A stretch of DNA of 27,274 nucleotides from JAKAGZ01 sp964595355 (GTDB lineage: Bacteria > Bacteroidota > Ignavibacteria > Ignavibacteriales > Ignavibacteriaceae), in the NCBI GenBank assembly GCA_964595355.1, contig CAZQQD010000036.1:1-27274 (forward strand). The letters run 5' to 3'. This document shows positions 17,279 through 24,734 of this stretch, one piece after another. The notes under the pieces were generated by a model. That model saw only the letters and a program-made list of their open reading frames with translations, had not been told where the DNA came from and did no database searches. Numbering within the stretch: position 1 is the stretch's first letter; the number at the start of each line of letters is the position of its first letter. Both the position numbers and the translations under genes were made by a program.

Positions 17279-17455
17279 GATTATCTCTCCGGTATTTAAG
17301 GAAGCAGCATAAATACCGATTTGTTTCAAGTTGATGGGAATTTCTAAAAAAACAAGAAAAATTGTAATACTTTATAGACGAGTGGACAATATAACGCTAC
17401 TAAGGGTTAATAGTCCCAACCTGATGTATATAATTAACTAAAGAACCAGCTGTTT

Positions 17456-18205
17456 TTATTGGCCTGCCATTAATTGTTCTTCCAATAGTACAGCCTTCGG
17501 AAACAGAACATTGTTCTCCATATGAACATGCTTGTGAAGATCTTCTTCAAATTCCTTGAGCTCTTTCAGACAGACTTTAAAAGTATCACACGCATCGGAA
17601 GGAGGATTGTAGTTATTTGCAAGTTTTCTTATGCTGTACATGCTCTCCCCTGCTGACTGATGTTCAAGTTCCATCATATTTATCGGATTTCCAATTCTTC
17701 CAAAATAAGGCTTTTCAAATTTGGCTTCTCCTTTGTTTACTTTAACCAAATTTTTAATGTACGGAAACAGGATTTCTTCTTCTTTCATCATATGCTGTTT
17801 TAGTTCCTTATAAACTGCAGAGAATACTTTAGCTACTTCTTTTATTTCAGGATGATTCTGACCATGAGCAGAGGCCACTTTTTCAGTATGTAAAGAGATT
17901 AATGGAATCATATTTCTGACAAATTTATGATGATTATTTATTATATAATCAACAATAAAATCAAGATCCCAATCGTCAATTCTCTCGGGAATTTCAACTT
18001 TTTCCGAATTTATTTTTTCAATCTCTGAATAAATTTCTTCTGGGTCAGTTCCATTTTCCAAGCAAGCTTGTTCAATAGTTTTCTTTCCGCCACAGCAATA
18101 ATCCAGACCATATTTTTCAAATATACCTGCTGTCTTAAAATTTTTCGTAACTATATCAGCAAGTGTCAATTCCGAATAACTGGTTAAAACATTATCATTA
18201 ATCAT
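17456..18205 (-). CDS. ric: Iron-sulfur cluster repair di-iron protein (RIC / ScdA / YtfE type)
   Basis: Cytoplasmic protein that restores Fe-S clusters damaged by nitric oxide or oxidants. The N-terminal ScdA_N (DUF542) domain (about 12-70) carries the family motif YCCGG at about 36-40. The C-terminal hemerythrin-like domain (about 80-245) offers the expected His/Glu ligands in NHHKFVR, HTEKVASAHG, HMMKEEEILFP, LEHQSAGE and HKHVHMENNVLFP. The start is the ATG at 18205 because AAAGGAG lies 6 bp before it; an in-frame ATG at 18235 has no such site. It is 249 residues long. It sits next to a NapH-like Fe-S protein and an Rrf2 regulator, which supports a nitrosative-stress module. A 171-bp gap upstream suggests its own promoter. 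Confidence 0.93.
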   Translation of the reverse strand: MINDNVLTSYSELTLADIVTKNFKTAGIFEKYGLDYCCGGKKTIEQACLENGTDPEEIYSEIEKINSEKVEIPERIDDWDLDFIVDYIINNHHKFVRNMIPLISLHTEKVASAHGQNHPEIKEVAKVFSAVYKELKQHMMKEEEILFPYIKNLVKVNKGEAKFEKPYFGRIGNPINMMELEHQSAGESMYSIRKLANNYNPPSDACDTFKVCLKELKEFEEDLHKHVHMENNVLFPKAVLLEEQLMAGQ

Positions 18206-18340
18206 AACTGTCTCCTTTTTCATTTTGATACTCAAGCTTTATGCCTGAAATTTTTTATGATAATTTGTTTATTGTCTTTTAATTACAATTATTTATTAAC
18301 AATTAAAGCCTTTTTTAATGCATATTTTCAAGAAGCAGGA

Positions 18341-18364
18341 AATTCCCTAACTCATTTGGGAATT
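18341..18364 (-). terminator. Small hairpin after the NapH-like gene
   Basis: Perfect 7-bp inverted repeat (AATTCCC / GGGAATT) with a 10-base loop, 13 bases past the stop of the minus-strand gene at 18377. There is no T-run directly after it, and alternative pairings exist nearby (GGAATTATTCC at 18359-18369), so it may be a weak terminator or processing site. Confidence 0.3.
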
Positions 18365-18376
18365 ATTCCGAACGAG

Positions 18377-19501
18377 TTATTTACTAAATTCACCTTTTAA
18401 TATTTCCCTTTCTTTTTCTTTAGCTTCGGAAGTTGCTTCTTTATTAAATTTCTCAACTGCAGCTGTTCCGGTCGGATGTCCATAAGTGTTCATATACTTA
18501 TAATCTATCAGATATTCATTTCTGGTTATGTCATTCTGCCAGTGACCAGTCAGCATACCAATTCCTGTAACTGCCATAAAAATCAGCACAATAGCAATTG
18601 CGATTTTTTTCTTTGATTGTTTCTTTTTAGTAATCAGTGAACTAACGTAAAGTGTGTCTGCAACGGGACAGGCATCAATACAATTAAGACAGCTTGTACA
18701 TTCATCAGAAATTACAATTTTAACTTTATCAACTTTTATATTTGAAGGGCACACTTTGTTGCATAAACCGCAATCAATACAGCTTAAAGGATTTCTTTTT
18801 ATTTTGTTTGGACTCAAAAATGAAATCAATCCAAGCAAAGCGCCGTAAGGACAAAGAAACCTGCACCAAAAATTTTTTATAAAAACTGAAAGCAGGATAA
18901 GTGAACCGATCACAATAAGTGCAAAGCGGGAAATGTCGGCAAAAAAATAGTACATTTTAAGATCAGCCACCTGGTTGTAAGGACTATCAAGAAATGCTTT
19001 AACCGAAACGATTGTCATCAAAAAGAAAATTGCATAAACAAAAAATCCAAGCAGCAGATATTTTAAGCTGCGCAAAGGATAATCAATAAATCTCGGAAGA
19101 TGTATTTTTTTGCGAAAGATTTTATAAATAATTTTTTCGCCGAAGTCCCCTATTAGTTCCGAGATATAACCAATCGGGCAGAGCCAACTGCAGAAAGATT
19201 TTCCGAAAACAAGAGACATTAAAACGATTGCAAGGAAAATAAAAAGTCCTGCAGGATGAGCCGGATGGATTTCTCCTGTTCTTAAAAACAAATAGAAGCT
19301 CATCAAAGAACTGATTGGAAGAAATCCGTCTACACCGGGAGGACGATTGTGAAAAGCTACTGCTCCACCCGATTGGAGGTAATTTGCAAACTGATAAAAT
19401 TCTATTCCGATCCAGATGCATAATGCAGCAAAAGCTGTTTGAATATAAAACCGGTATTTCTGAATTGGTTTTTCTGAATTTCTAACTTTTATTTTCTTCA
19501 T
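18377..19501 (-). CDS. NapH/NosR-like polytopic membrane 4Fe-4S ferredoxin
   Basis: 374-residue membrane electron-transfer protein. About five hydrophobic helices (near 22-45, 80-100, 145-168, 190-210 and 300-320) flank two cysteine motifs typical of the NapH/NosR/CcoG group, CSWLCP (about 108-113) and CRFLCP (about 214-219). Two classic [4Fe-4S] ferredoxin motifs follow, CIDCGLCNKVCP (about 243-254) and CTSCLNCIDACP (about 270-281). The usual role of such proteins is to pass electrons between quinones and periplasmic or cytoplasmic partners. No Nap or Nos genes are nearby. It carries an Rrf2-type operator 4 nt before its start codon, 44 bp after the Rrf2 gene, and lies upstream of ric. The exact partner is unknown. 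Confidence 0.88.
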   Translation of the reverse strand: MKKIKVRNSEKPIQKYRFYIQTAFAALCIWIGIEFYQFANYLQSGGAVAFHNRPPGVDGFLPISSLMSFYLFLRTGEIHPAHPAGLFIFLAIVLMSLVFGKSFCSWLCPIGYISELIGDFGEKIIYKIFRKKIHLPRFIDYPLRSLKYLLLGFFVYAIFFLMTIVSVKAFLDSPYNQVADLKMYYFFADISRFALIVIGSLILLSVFIKNFWCRFLCPYGALLGLISFLSPNKIKRNPLSCIDCGLCNKVCPSNIKVDKVKIVISDECTSCLNCIDACPVADTLYVSSLITKKKQSKKKIAIAIVLIFMAVTGIGMLTGHWQNDITRNEYLIDYKYMNTYGHPTGTAAVEKFNKEATSEAKEKEREILKGEFSK

Positions 19502-19505
19502 AACT

Positions 19506-19529
19506 TAAACAGATTGTTTTGTCCGATTA
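19506..19529. promoter_or_regulatory. Rrf2-type operator before the NapH-like gene (site A)
   Basis: TAAACAGA, 8 bp, TCCGATTA: an imperfect inverted repeat with the same half-site length and spacing as the operator before the Rrf2 gene. It ends 4 nt before the start codon at 19501, the same distance as at the other gene. Over 22 aligned bases the two sites agree at 18. An overlapping perfect inverted repeat, TTTTGTCC-N7-GGACAAAA (19517-19539), also lies here. Binding by the neighbouring Rrf2 protein is inferred. Confidence 0.6.
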
Positions 19530-19545
19530 ATGGACAAAAAAAGTT

Positions 19546-19977
19546 TTATAAACTATTCACTTTGTTCAGAGTTTTCTCTCTGAATTTATCCAGTGTCTCT
19601 TCAGTTAACATATTGTATGCTTTGGTTCTCAACTCACCCCAATGATCGTGTACTGGGCAGGGGTGATCCGGTGAGCACTGCGGGAAACCAAGCACACAGT
19701 AATTAAAAATGTCCAATCCATCAATTGCTGCAACAACATCAATTAGTCTAATTTTAGCAGGACTCTTTGCAAGAGTGAATCCGCCGTTCTTTCCTTTTTT
19801 GGAATTTACAATGCCGCTCTCGGTAAGATTCTGAAGTATCTTAGAAATAAATTCCTTAGGAATATTTAACGACTTAGCTATATCATCGGCAGAAATAACA
19901 TTTCTGTCTATGTGAGCTGCTAGATAAAGTATTCCTTGTAACCCATATTCACATTTTTTTGAAAAAATCACTGTCAT
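19546..19977 (-). CDS. Rrf2-family transcriptional regulator (probable Fe-S/NO sensor)
   Basis: 143-residue winged-helix repressor of the Rrf2 family (IscR, NsrR, RsrR relatives). The DNA-binding winged helix spans about 1-80: an N-terminal CEYGLQGILYLA helix, ISADDIAKSLNIPKEFISKILQNL as the helix-turn-helix (about 28-51), and KKGKNGGFTLAK as the wing (60-71). Three cysteines, Cys94, Cys101 and Cys107 (spacing 6 and 5), match the cluster-ligand region of Fe-S-binding family members; a [2Fe-2S] or [4Fe-4S] cluster is likely but not shown. The gene has a sigma70-like promoter with an inverted-repeat operator placed against it, suggesting autoregulation. The likely regulon is the NapH-like gene and perhaps ric. 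Confidence 0.92.
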   Translation of the reverse strand: MTVIFSKKCEYGLQGILYLAAHIDRNVISADDIAKSLNIPKEFISKILQNLTESGIVNSKKGKNGGFTLAKSPAKIRLIDVVAAIDGLDIFNYCVLGFPQCSPDHPCPVHDHWGELRTKAYNMLTEETLDKFREKTLNKVNSL

Positions 19978-19981
19978 TTTA

Positions 19982-20005
19982 TAATCAGATTATATTGTCT
20001 GATTA
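19982..20005. promoter_or_regulatory. Rrf2-type operator before the Rrf2 gene (site B)
   Basis: Perfect inverted repeat TAATCAGA, 8 bp, TCTGATTA. It ends 4 nt before the Rrf2 start codon at 19977 and touches the proposed -10 element at 20006-20011, so a bound repressor would cover the transcription start. It shares half-sites and spacing with site A at 19506-19529. Confidence 0.65.
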
Positions 20006-20034
20006 AAGATAGCAAAAGATTTTATACGTGTCAA
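20006..20034 (-). promoter_or_regulatory. Sigma70-like promoter of the Rrf2 gene
   Basis: Read on the minus strand: TTGACA (20034-20029, full consensus), a 17-bp spacer, TATCTT (20011-20006, four of six consensus bases), then the operator at once. Transcription would start inside the operator, leaving a leader of about 20 to 25 nt without a Shine-Dalgarno sequence. Confidence 0.5.
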
Positions 20035-20123
20035 ATTAAATCTGCTGAAGACTCTTAAGTCAGTTATGCTGAATCCTAATTGCTCAAATATGCATCATAT
20101 GTAAATAAATTATAGGAAAAATC

Positions 20124-20561
20124 ATGGATCTAGTTCACAACTATACAACAACCGTTACCTGGGAAAACGACAGAATCGGAAATTTATCATCTCCAACTCT
20201 GCCAGATATTAAAGTCGCTACGCCCCCGGAATTCCCCAAAGGGGTCCCAAATATATGGTCGCCTGAACATCTTTTTGTTGCATCTGTCAACATCTGTTTA
20301 ATGACTACATTTCTGGCAATTGCTGAAAATTCCAAATTTGAATTTAAATCGTTTAAAAGCGAAGCAACCGGAAAACTTGAAAAGGTTGATGGAAAATTCA
20401 TGATTTCAGAAATAGAGCTCAAACCAACCATAACTATACAAGACGAAGGTAAAAAAGAAAAAGCGATCAGGTTAATTGAAAAGTCGGAAGCTGCATGCCT
20501 GATATCAAATTCCACAAAATCAAAAATAATCTTAAACCCAACAATAAATATTGCACTATAA
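20124..20561 (+). CDS. OsmC/Ohr-family protein
   Basis: 145-residue member of the OsmC/Ohr superfamily, whose characterised members reduce organic or fatty-acid hydroperoxides with two cysteines in the cytoplasm. The fold order fits: an N-terminal beta hairpin (TTTVTWENDRIG), PEHLFVASVNICLMTTFLAIAE carrying the first cysteine (Cys58), beta strands, then EAACLISNS carrying the second (about Cys127). Both expected cysteines are present. AGGA lies 7 bp before the ATG. The gene diverges from the Rrf2 gene across 146 bp and is followed 14 bp later by an FmdB-type gene. Many OsmC paralogues of this short kind have unknown substrates, so peroxidase activity is inferred. Confidence 0.88.
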   Translation: MDLVHNYTTTVTWENDRIGNLSSPTLPDIKVATPPEFPKGVPNIWSPEHLFVASVNICLMTTFLAIAENSKFEFKSFKSEATGKLEKVDGKFMISEIELKPTITIQDEGKKEKAIRLIEKSEAACLISNSTKSKIILNPTINIAL

Positions 20562-20575
20562 TAAGGATTAAAATT

Positions 20576-20824
20576 ATGCCGATTTTTGAATATCAATGTG
20601 AAGATTGCAACACAAAACACGAAGTTCTTCACAAGTCTACAATACATCAGGAAGAAGTTTCCTGCCCCAATTGTCACTCAAAAAAGAATAAAAAATTGTT
20701 GTCAACTTTCAGTGCATCAATGGGAAATGATAGTGGGTATTCAGGTTCATCTTGTGCAAACGGTAATTGCGATTTACCTTCCCCCACTGGAGGATGTGCT
20801 AGCGGAATGTGTGGGCTAAATTAG
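20576..20824 (+). CDS. FmdB-type zinc-ribbon protein with cysteine-rich tail
   Basis: 82 residues from the ATG at 20576, which has AAGGA 9 bp upstream; an in-frame ATG at 20495 lies inside the osmC-like gene and would add a non-homologous leader, so it is not used. It starts MPIFEYQCEDC, the hallmark of the FmdB regulatory-protein/zinc-ribbon family, with ligands Cys8, Cys11, Cys30 and Cys33 (CEDC...CPNC). The tail (about 52-82) is rich in Gly, Ser and Cys, with Cys-Asn-Gly-Asn-Cys and two further cysteines, common in this family and of unknown role. It probably shares a transcript with the OsmC-like gene. Its stop overlaps the convergent yihY-like stop by 4 bp. Confidence 0.88.
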   Translation: MPIFEYQCEDCNTKHEVLHKSTIHQEEVSCPNCHSKKNKKLLSTFSASMGNDSGYSGSSCANGNCDLPSPTGGCASGMCGLN

Positions 20825-21786
20825 TCTGCTATATCAACCATATAAATCCTTTCAGCATGCAGACGTGCTATTTCTGCACCCAGGATAAATACTACTGAAG
20901 AACAATAAATCCAGAACGACACTACTACAAAAAGAGTATATGTTCCGTAGATTCTTCCTAAAGAAGAAAAATGTATAAGGTAAAAACCGAATAATAATTT
21001 AATGCATTCCCATAATATTGCCGCCCATAATGCTCCCCATAATGCCGATCTCTTCCGAATTCTTTTTACAGGAACAGTAAGATATAAAATCCCGAAAGAA
21101 GTAAATATCACAATTAGAGAAAGTACCGAAAAGAATACCTGCTCAAAAATCCCGGAATTAAAAGCATGGCTAGTTACACCCCACTCAACAGCAGCCTGTC
21201 TGACAAGCTCTATAACCGGGATAGAAAAAGTTACAACCGTAAAAATAATAAGCAACAATATTATCATTAATAAATCCCTGAGCTTGCTTAGTAAAATATT
21301 AATATTTATTTCAACACCAAAAACTTTATTAAGAATTGTTCTCATGCTACTGAACAATTCACTAGCTGCAAAGAAAAGAGTAAATGCTCCGATAATACCT
21401 GCCAGGTTTTTATTTCTGATTACTTCATCAATGCTGTTAAAAATAACGTCTTTAACAAACTGGGCGTATTTTGAATATGGAATAATAGCATCTATAAAAG
21501 TATTTACCTGGCTTTGCATTGAAGAAGAATTGAGTACATTCCCCAGGACGAAAAAAATGATAAGCGCAAAAGGAATTGCGCAAAAGAATAATGAAAAGGA
21601 TAAACCGCCGGCAAACAAAAACAGGTGATGCTCTTTCGTTCTTTTTAGTAAGCCGCCAAAATAATGTTTTGAAAAATCTTTAATTGAATGGTAAGATGGC
21701 CTTAAGTGTAAGATCATCCGAAGTTTGCGTAGAAGCACGTGACTTTTTGTCCCCCGTAACTTTTCCGCAATCTTTTTTTTAATCAT
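20821..21786 (-). CDS. YihY/BrkB family inner-membrane protein
   Basis: 321-residue polytopic membrane protein with about six hydrophobic segments (near 50-80, 115-140, 165-195, 215-245, 250-275 and 280-305). Family landmarks are the KRTKEHHLFLFAGGLSFSLF segment (about 49-68), LFFAASELFSSMRTILNKVFG (about 137-157) and the late KLLFGFYLIHFSSLGRIYGT (about 264-283). The family was once called ribonuclease BN by mistake; its real function is not established. The first codons overlap the end of purL by 8 bp (ATG at 21786 inside the purL stop region), so translation is probably coupled. The 3' end overlaps the convergent FmdB-type gene by 4 bp. Confidence 0.92.
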   Translation of the reverse strand: MIKKKIAEKLRGTKSHVLLRKLRMILHLRPSYHSIKDFSKHYFGGLLKRTKEHHLFLFAGGLSFSLFFCAIPFALIIFFVLGNVLNSSSMQSQVNTFIDAIIPYSKYAQFVKDVIFNSIDEVIRNKNLAGIIGAFTLFFAASELFSSMRTILNKVFGVEININILLSKLRDLLMIILLLIIFTVVTFSIPVIELVRQAAVEWGVTSHAFNSGIFEQVFFSVLSLIVIFTSFGILYLTVPVKRIRKRSALWGALWAAILWECIKLLFGFYLIHFSSLGRIYGTYTLFVVVSFWIYCSSVVFILGAEIARLHAERIYMVDIAD

Positions 21787-24001
21787 TCATAAATCCTAGG
21801 ATTGTATTAAAATAGATGTCTGCTAGATCAGCTATATTAATTGAAATTTTGTCGTTAACAACAAAATTACCACCCCCGGTTTTTCCTAATAAATAAAATG
21901 GCTGTTTTTTATTTTTTAGGAATTTTTCAAATATTGATTGATTTTCTCTGCAAATACTTACAATAATCCTTGACTGGCTTTCGGAAAAGAAAGAAAAATC
22001 TTCCCTGGTTTTTACAGGAATATTAACAGTAGCACCAACCTGTTTTTCATCATTGATTAAACAGCACTCTGCCAGGGCACATACAATACCGCCTTCTGAA
22101 ACATCGTGAGCTGATTTAATTAAAGCTTTTTTGATGAGAGATAAAACAGAGTCCTGTAAATTCTTTTCTCTCTGCAGATCCAATTTGGGAGATTCTCCTG
22201 CTACTTTCTTATGTATTACTTTTAAATATTCACTGCCACCCAATTCTTCATTATCTTCACCTAATATATAGATTAGATCATCATTACCCTTAAAATAGGA
22301 AGTAGTGATAAATTTTAAATCTTCAATTAACCCCACCATACCAATTGTCGGGGTTGGATAAACAGCCCCATCAGGCGATTCATTGTAAAAGCTGACATTT
22401 CCGCCGGTAACAGGGGTATCAAAAAACTTACAGGCTTCGCCCATTCCTTCAATTGCCTGTTTAAATTGCCAATAAATTTCTGGTTTGTAAGGGTTACCGA
22501 AATTCAAACAGTTAGTTATTGCCAGCGGTTGACCACCGGAACAAACAATATTTCTGGCTGATTCTCCAACTGCAATTTTTGCTCCTTCCTTTGGATTCAA
22601 ATAAACATAGCGTGAATTGCAATCAGTCTTCATCGCCAACGCTTTATTTGTTTCTTTTATATAAATGACTGCGGCATCGCACCCGGGCCCGACAATTGTA
22701 TTTGTTCTAACCATTGAATCATATTGCTGATAAACCCATCTTTTAGAAACTATGTTTGGTGAGGAAAATACTTTTTTAAAAACTTCCGTAATATTTTCAG
22801 GTCCTGGCAAATTATTAAAATCGTACTTTCTTGTTTCTTTTAAATATGCCGGTTCCTTGGTTTCTCTGATATAGACAGGAGCTCCTCCACCGAGGACCAA
22901 TTCATAGGCTGGCAAAATTGCTTTTTCTTTTCCCTGATAACTAATACAGATATTTCCATCATCTGCTACTTCCCCTATTATCTCGCAATTGAGATCCCAT
23001 TTTTCAAAAACCCTTTTAACTTTTTCTTCATATCCTTTTTTTACTGTACAAAGCATTCTTTCCTGGCTCTCAGAAAGCATAATTTCGTAAGCAGTCATTC
23101 CTTTTTCGCGAAGAGGAACTTTATCAAGATTTATTTTCATTCCTGATTTTCCCTTTGCACTCATCTCACTGGTTGAGCAGGAAATTCCGGCCGCTCCCAT
23201 ATCTTGAATACCTATCAGCCAGCCGTTCTTAATTATTTCGAGCGTTGCTTCAAGAAGAAGTTTTTCCGTGAAAGGATCACCAACCTGTACAGATGGCCTT
23301 TTTGCTTCTGATTTTTCCGATATTTCTTCTGATGCAAAGGTAGCTCCGTGAATTCCATCCCTGCCGGTTGAAGAACCAACAATCATTACAGGATTACCCA
23401 CGCCTTTTGAAGTTGCACTGACAACTAAATTCTTTTTTACAATACCTACTGCCATTGCATTAACAAGCGGGTTACCTTTATAAGATTCATCAAAATAAAT
23501 CTCACCAGCAACCGTCGGTACACCAAAACTATTTCCATAATCACCTATGCCTTTCACAACCCCGGAAAATAAAAATCTTGTTCTTGCATCTTCAATAGAA
23601 CCAAACCTGAGGGAATTTAGCGAAGCAATCGGGCGAGCTCCCATTGTAAAAATATCTCTCATAATTCCACCGACACCAGTTGCTGCTCCCTGGTATGGTT
23701 CAACTGCAGAGGGGTGATTATGGCTTTCAATTTTGAAAGCTACCGCAAAATCGTCACCTATATCAACCAGACCAGCATTTTCTTCACCGGCACCCACCAA
23801 TAATTTCCCACTCTCTCTTGGCAGAGTCTTTAACAATGCGATCGAGTTTTTATAACTGCAATGCTCACTCCACATTACACTAAATACGCCAAGTTCAGTA
23901 AAAGAGGGCGTTCTTCCTAATATCTTTTTTATTTTCTCATACTCTTCTTTCGTTAAGCCATGCTCTATAGCAAGTTCTAGATCAACCAGTGGTTCATTCA
24001 T
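21779..24001 (-). CDS. purL: Phosphoribosylformylglycinamidine synthase subunit PurL
   Basis: Fourth step of purine synthesis: ATP-dependent amidation of FGAR to FGAM. The 740-residue length marks the small PurL type, which needs separate PurQ (glutaminase) and PurS subunits; neither is in the window. Visible features are the N-terminal PurS-like linker (LTKEEYEKIKKILGRTPSFTEL), the family sequence SVMWSEHCSYKNS (about 43-55), KIESHNHPSAVEPYQGAATG (about 91-110, substrate and ATP site), GGIMRDIFTMGARP, and a second AIRS-like half after about 410 with SGGQPLAITNCLNFGNP and DVSEGGIVCALAECC. It is the first gene of a two-gene unit with the YihY-like gene and diverges from the GNAT gene. Confidence 0.97.
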   Translation of the reverse strand: MNEPLVDLELAIEHGLTKEEYEKIKKILGRTPSFTELGVFSVMWSEHCSYKNSIALLKTLPRESGKLLVGAGEENAGLVDIGDDFAVAFKIESHNHPSAVEPYQGAATGVGGIMRDIFTMGARPIASLNSLRFGSIEDARTRFLFSGVVKGIGDYGNSFGVPTVAGEIYFDESYKGNPLVNAMAVGIVKKNLVVSATSKGVGNPVMIVGSSTGRDGIHGATFASEEISEKSEAKRPSVQVGDPFTEKLLLEATLEIIKNGWLIGIQDMGAAGISCSTSEMSAKGKSGMKINLDKVPLREKGMTAYEIMLSESQERMLCTVKKGYEEKVKRVFEKWDLNCEIIGEVADDGNICISYQGKEKAILPAYELVLGGGAPVYIRETKEPAYLKETRKYDFNNLPGPENITEVFKKVFSSPNIVSKRWVYQQYDSMVRTNTIVGPGCDAAVIYIKETNKALAMKTDCNSRYVYLNPKEGAKIAVGESARNIVCSGGQPLAITNCLNFGNPYKPEIYWQFKQAIEGMGEACKFFDTPVTGGNVSFYNESPDGAVYPTPTIGMVGLIEDLKFITTSYFKGNDDLIYILGEDNEELGGSEYLKVIHKKVAGESPKLDLQREKNLQDSVLSLIKKALIKSAHDVSEGGIVCALAECCLINDEKQVGATVNIPVKTREDFSFFSESQSRIIVSICRENQSIFEKFLKNKKQPFYLLGKTGGGNFVVNDKISINIADLADIYFNTILGFMND

Positions 24002-24046
24002 TAAATTTTCCGGGGAATTTTAAAAAACAGCTTGATCATTAACAAA

Positions 24047-24093
24047 CAAATATAACATTTTTTAGCCTTCGTCATTCAAATAAACGTTTATTT
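24047..24093 (-). promoter_or_regulatory. Possible purL promoter with overlapping palindrome
   Basis: On the minus strand, TATATTTG (24054-24047) fits the TAnnTTTG -7 box known from Bacteroidetes. A TTTG lies 22 bp upstream (24080-24077), within the wide spacing reported for flavobacteria. The upstream box overlaps a perfect 16-bp palindrome, AAATAAACGTTTATTT (24078-24093). Whether Ignavibacteria use this promoter type is uncertain. Confidence 0.3.
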
Positions 24094-24146
24094 TGATTGA
24101 TTAAAGCACGAAATTGAATAATACATTTATAATTACATGTAATAAT

Positions 24147-24716
24147 ATGGACAAAAAAAAGCTTCAATTTTATCCGCTTGAAATTTCCCGCTGGAAAGAT
24201 TTTCAACAACTCTTTGGCGAACGTGGTGCTTGCGGGGGATGCTGGTGTATGGCCTGGCGGTTAAAACCATCAGACTTTGAAAAACAAAAGGGCGAGAAAA
24301 ATAAAAAAGCTATAAAAAAAATTGTAAGCAATAAAGAGGGCCCTGGAATATTAGCTTATTATAAAAAAGAGCCAATAGGGTGGTGTGCTTTTGCGCCAAG
24401 AGAAAAATTTATAAGACTAAATAATTCAAGTGTATTAGCTCCAATTGATGATGAGAAGGTATGGTCTGTTACATGTTTTTTTATAAATAAGAATTTCAGA
24501 AGAATGGGAATTTCAACGGGGCTTTTAAAAGCTGTCATAAAATATTGTAAGAAGAAAAAAGTTAAAATACTGGAAGCTTATCCACAGGAACCTTATGCAG
24601 AAAATATTCCTGCCGCATTTGCATGGACAGGAATTCCTTCTGCTTTTGAAAAAGCAGGATTTAAAGTTGTAGAAAGAAGATCTCCTAAAAGACCGATAAT
24701 GAGATACTACCTATAA
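24147..24716 (+). CDS. GNAT-family N-acetyltransferase
   Basis: 189 residues from the ATG at 24147; an alternative in-frame TTG at 24114 would add 11 residues with no ribosome site, and the ATG start aligns with the family's usual N-terminus (xxFYPLxxxRWxDFxxLFGERGACGGCWCM). The CoA-binding core is visible: WSVTCFFINKNFRRMGISTGLLKAVIKY (about 106-133), with the RxxGIST pyrophosphate loop. The GACGGCWCMAWR motif near residue 25 (three cysteines) marks a GNAT subgroup of unknown substrate. The C-terminus (FEKAGFKVVERRSPKRPIMRYYL) is typical. It diverges from purL and is convergent with a lipoprotein gene 18 bp away. Confidence 0.88.
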   Translation: MDKKKLQFYPLEISRWKDFQQLFGERGACGGCWCMAWRLKPSDFEKQKGEKNKKAIKKIVSNKEGPGILAYYKKEPIGWCAFAPREKFIRLNNSSVLAPIDDEKVWSVTCFFINKNFRRMGISTGLLKAVIKYCKKKKVKILEAYPQEPYAENIPAAFAWTGIPSAFEKAGFKVVERRSPKRPIMRYYL

Positions 24717-24734
24717 GTTTATATTTTAACAGAA

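Noticed and set aside
18259..18282. Possible third Rrf2-type operator before ric
   Set aside because: It shares GACAATA with site B on the minus strand, but the other half-site is degenerate and shifted, so it does not meet the spacing of the two good sites.
20141..20677. 178-codon open frame on the minus strand
   Set aside because: It lies opposite the OsmC-like gene and the start of the FmdB-type gene, both of which have clear family motifs and ribosome sites. Its translation shows no recognisable domain.
21002..21628. 208-codon open frame on the plus strand
   Set aside because: It is an antisense shadow of the YihY-like membrane protein; low-complexity composition and no motif.
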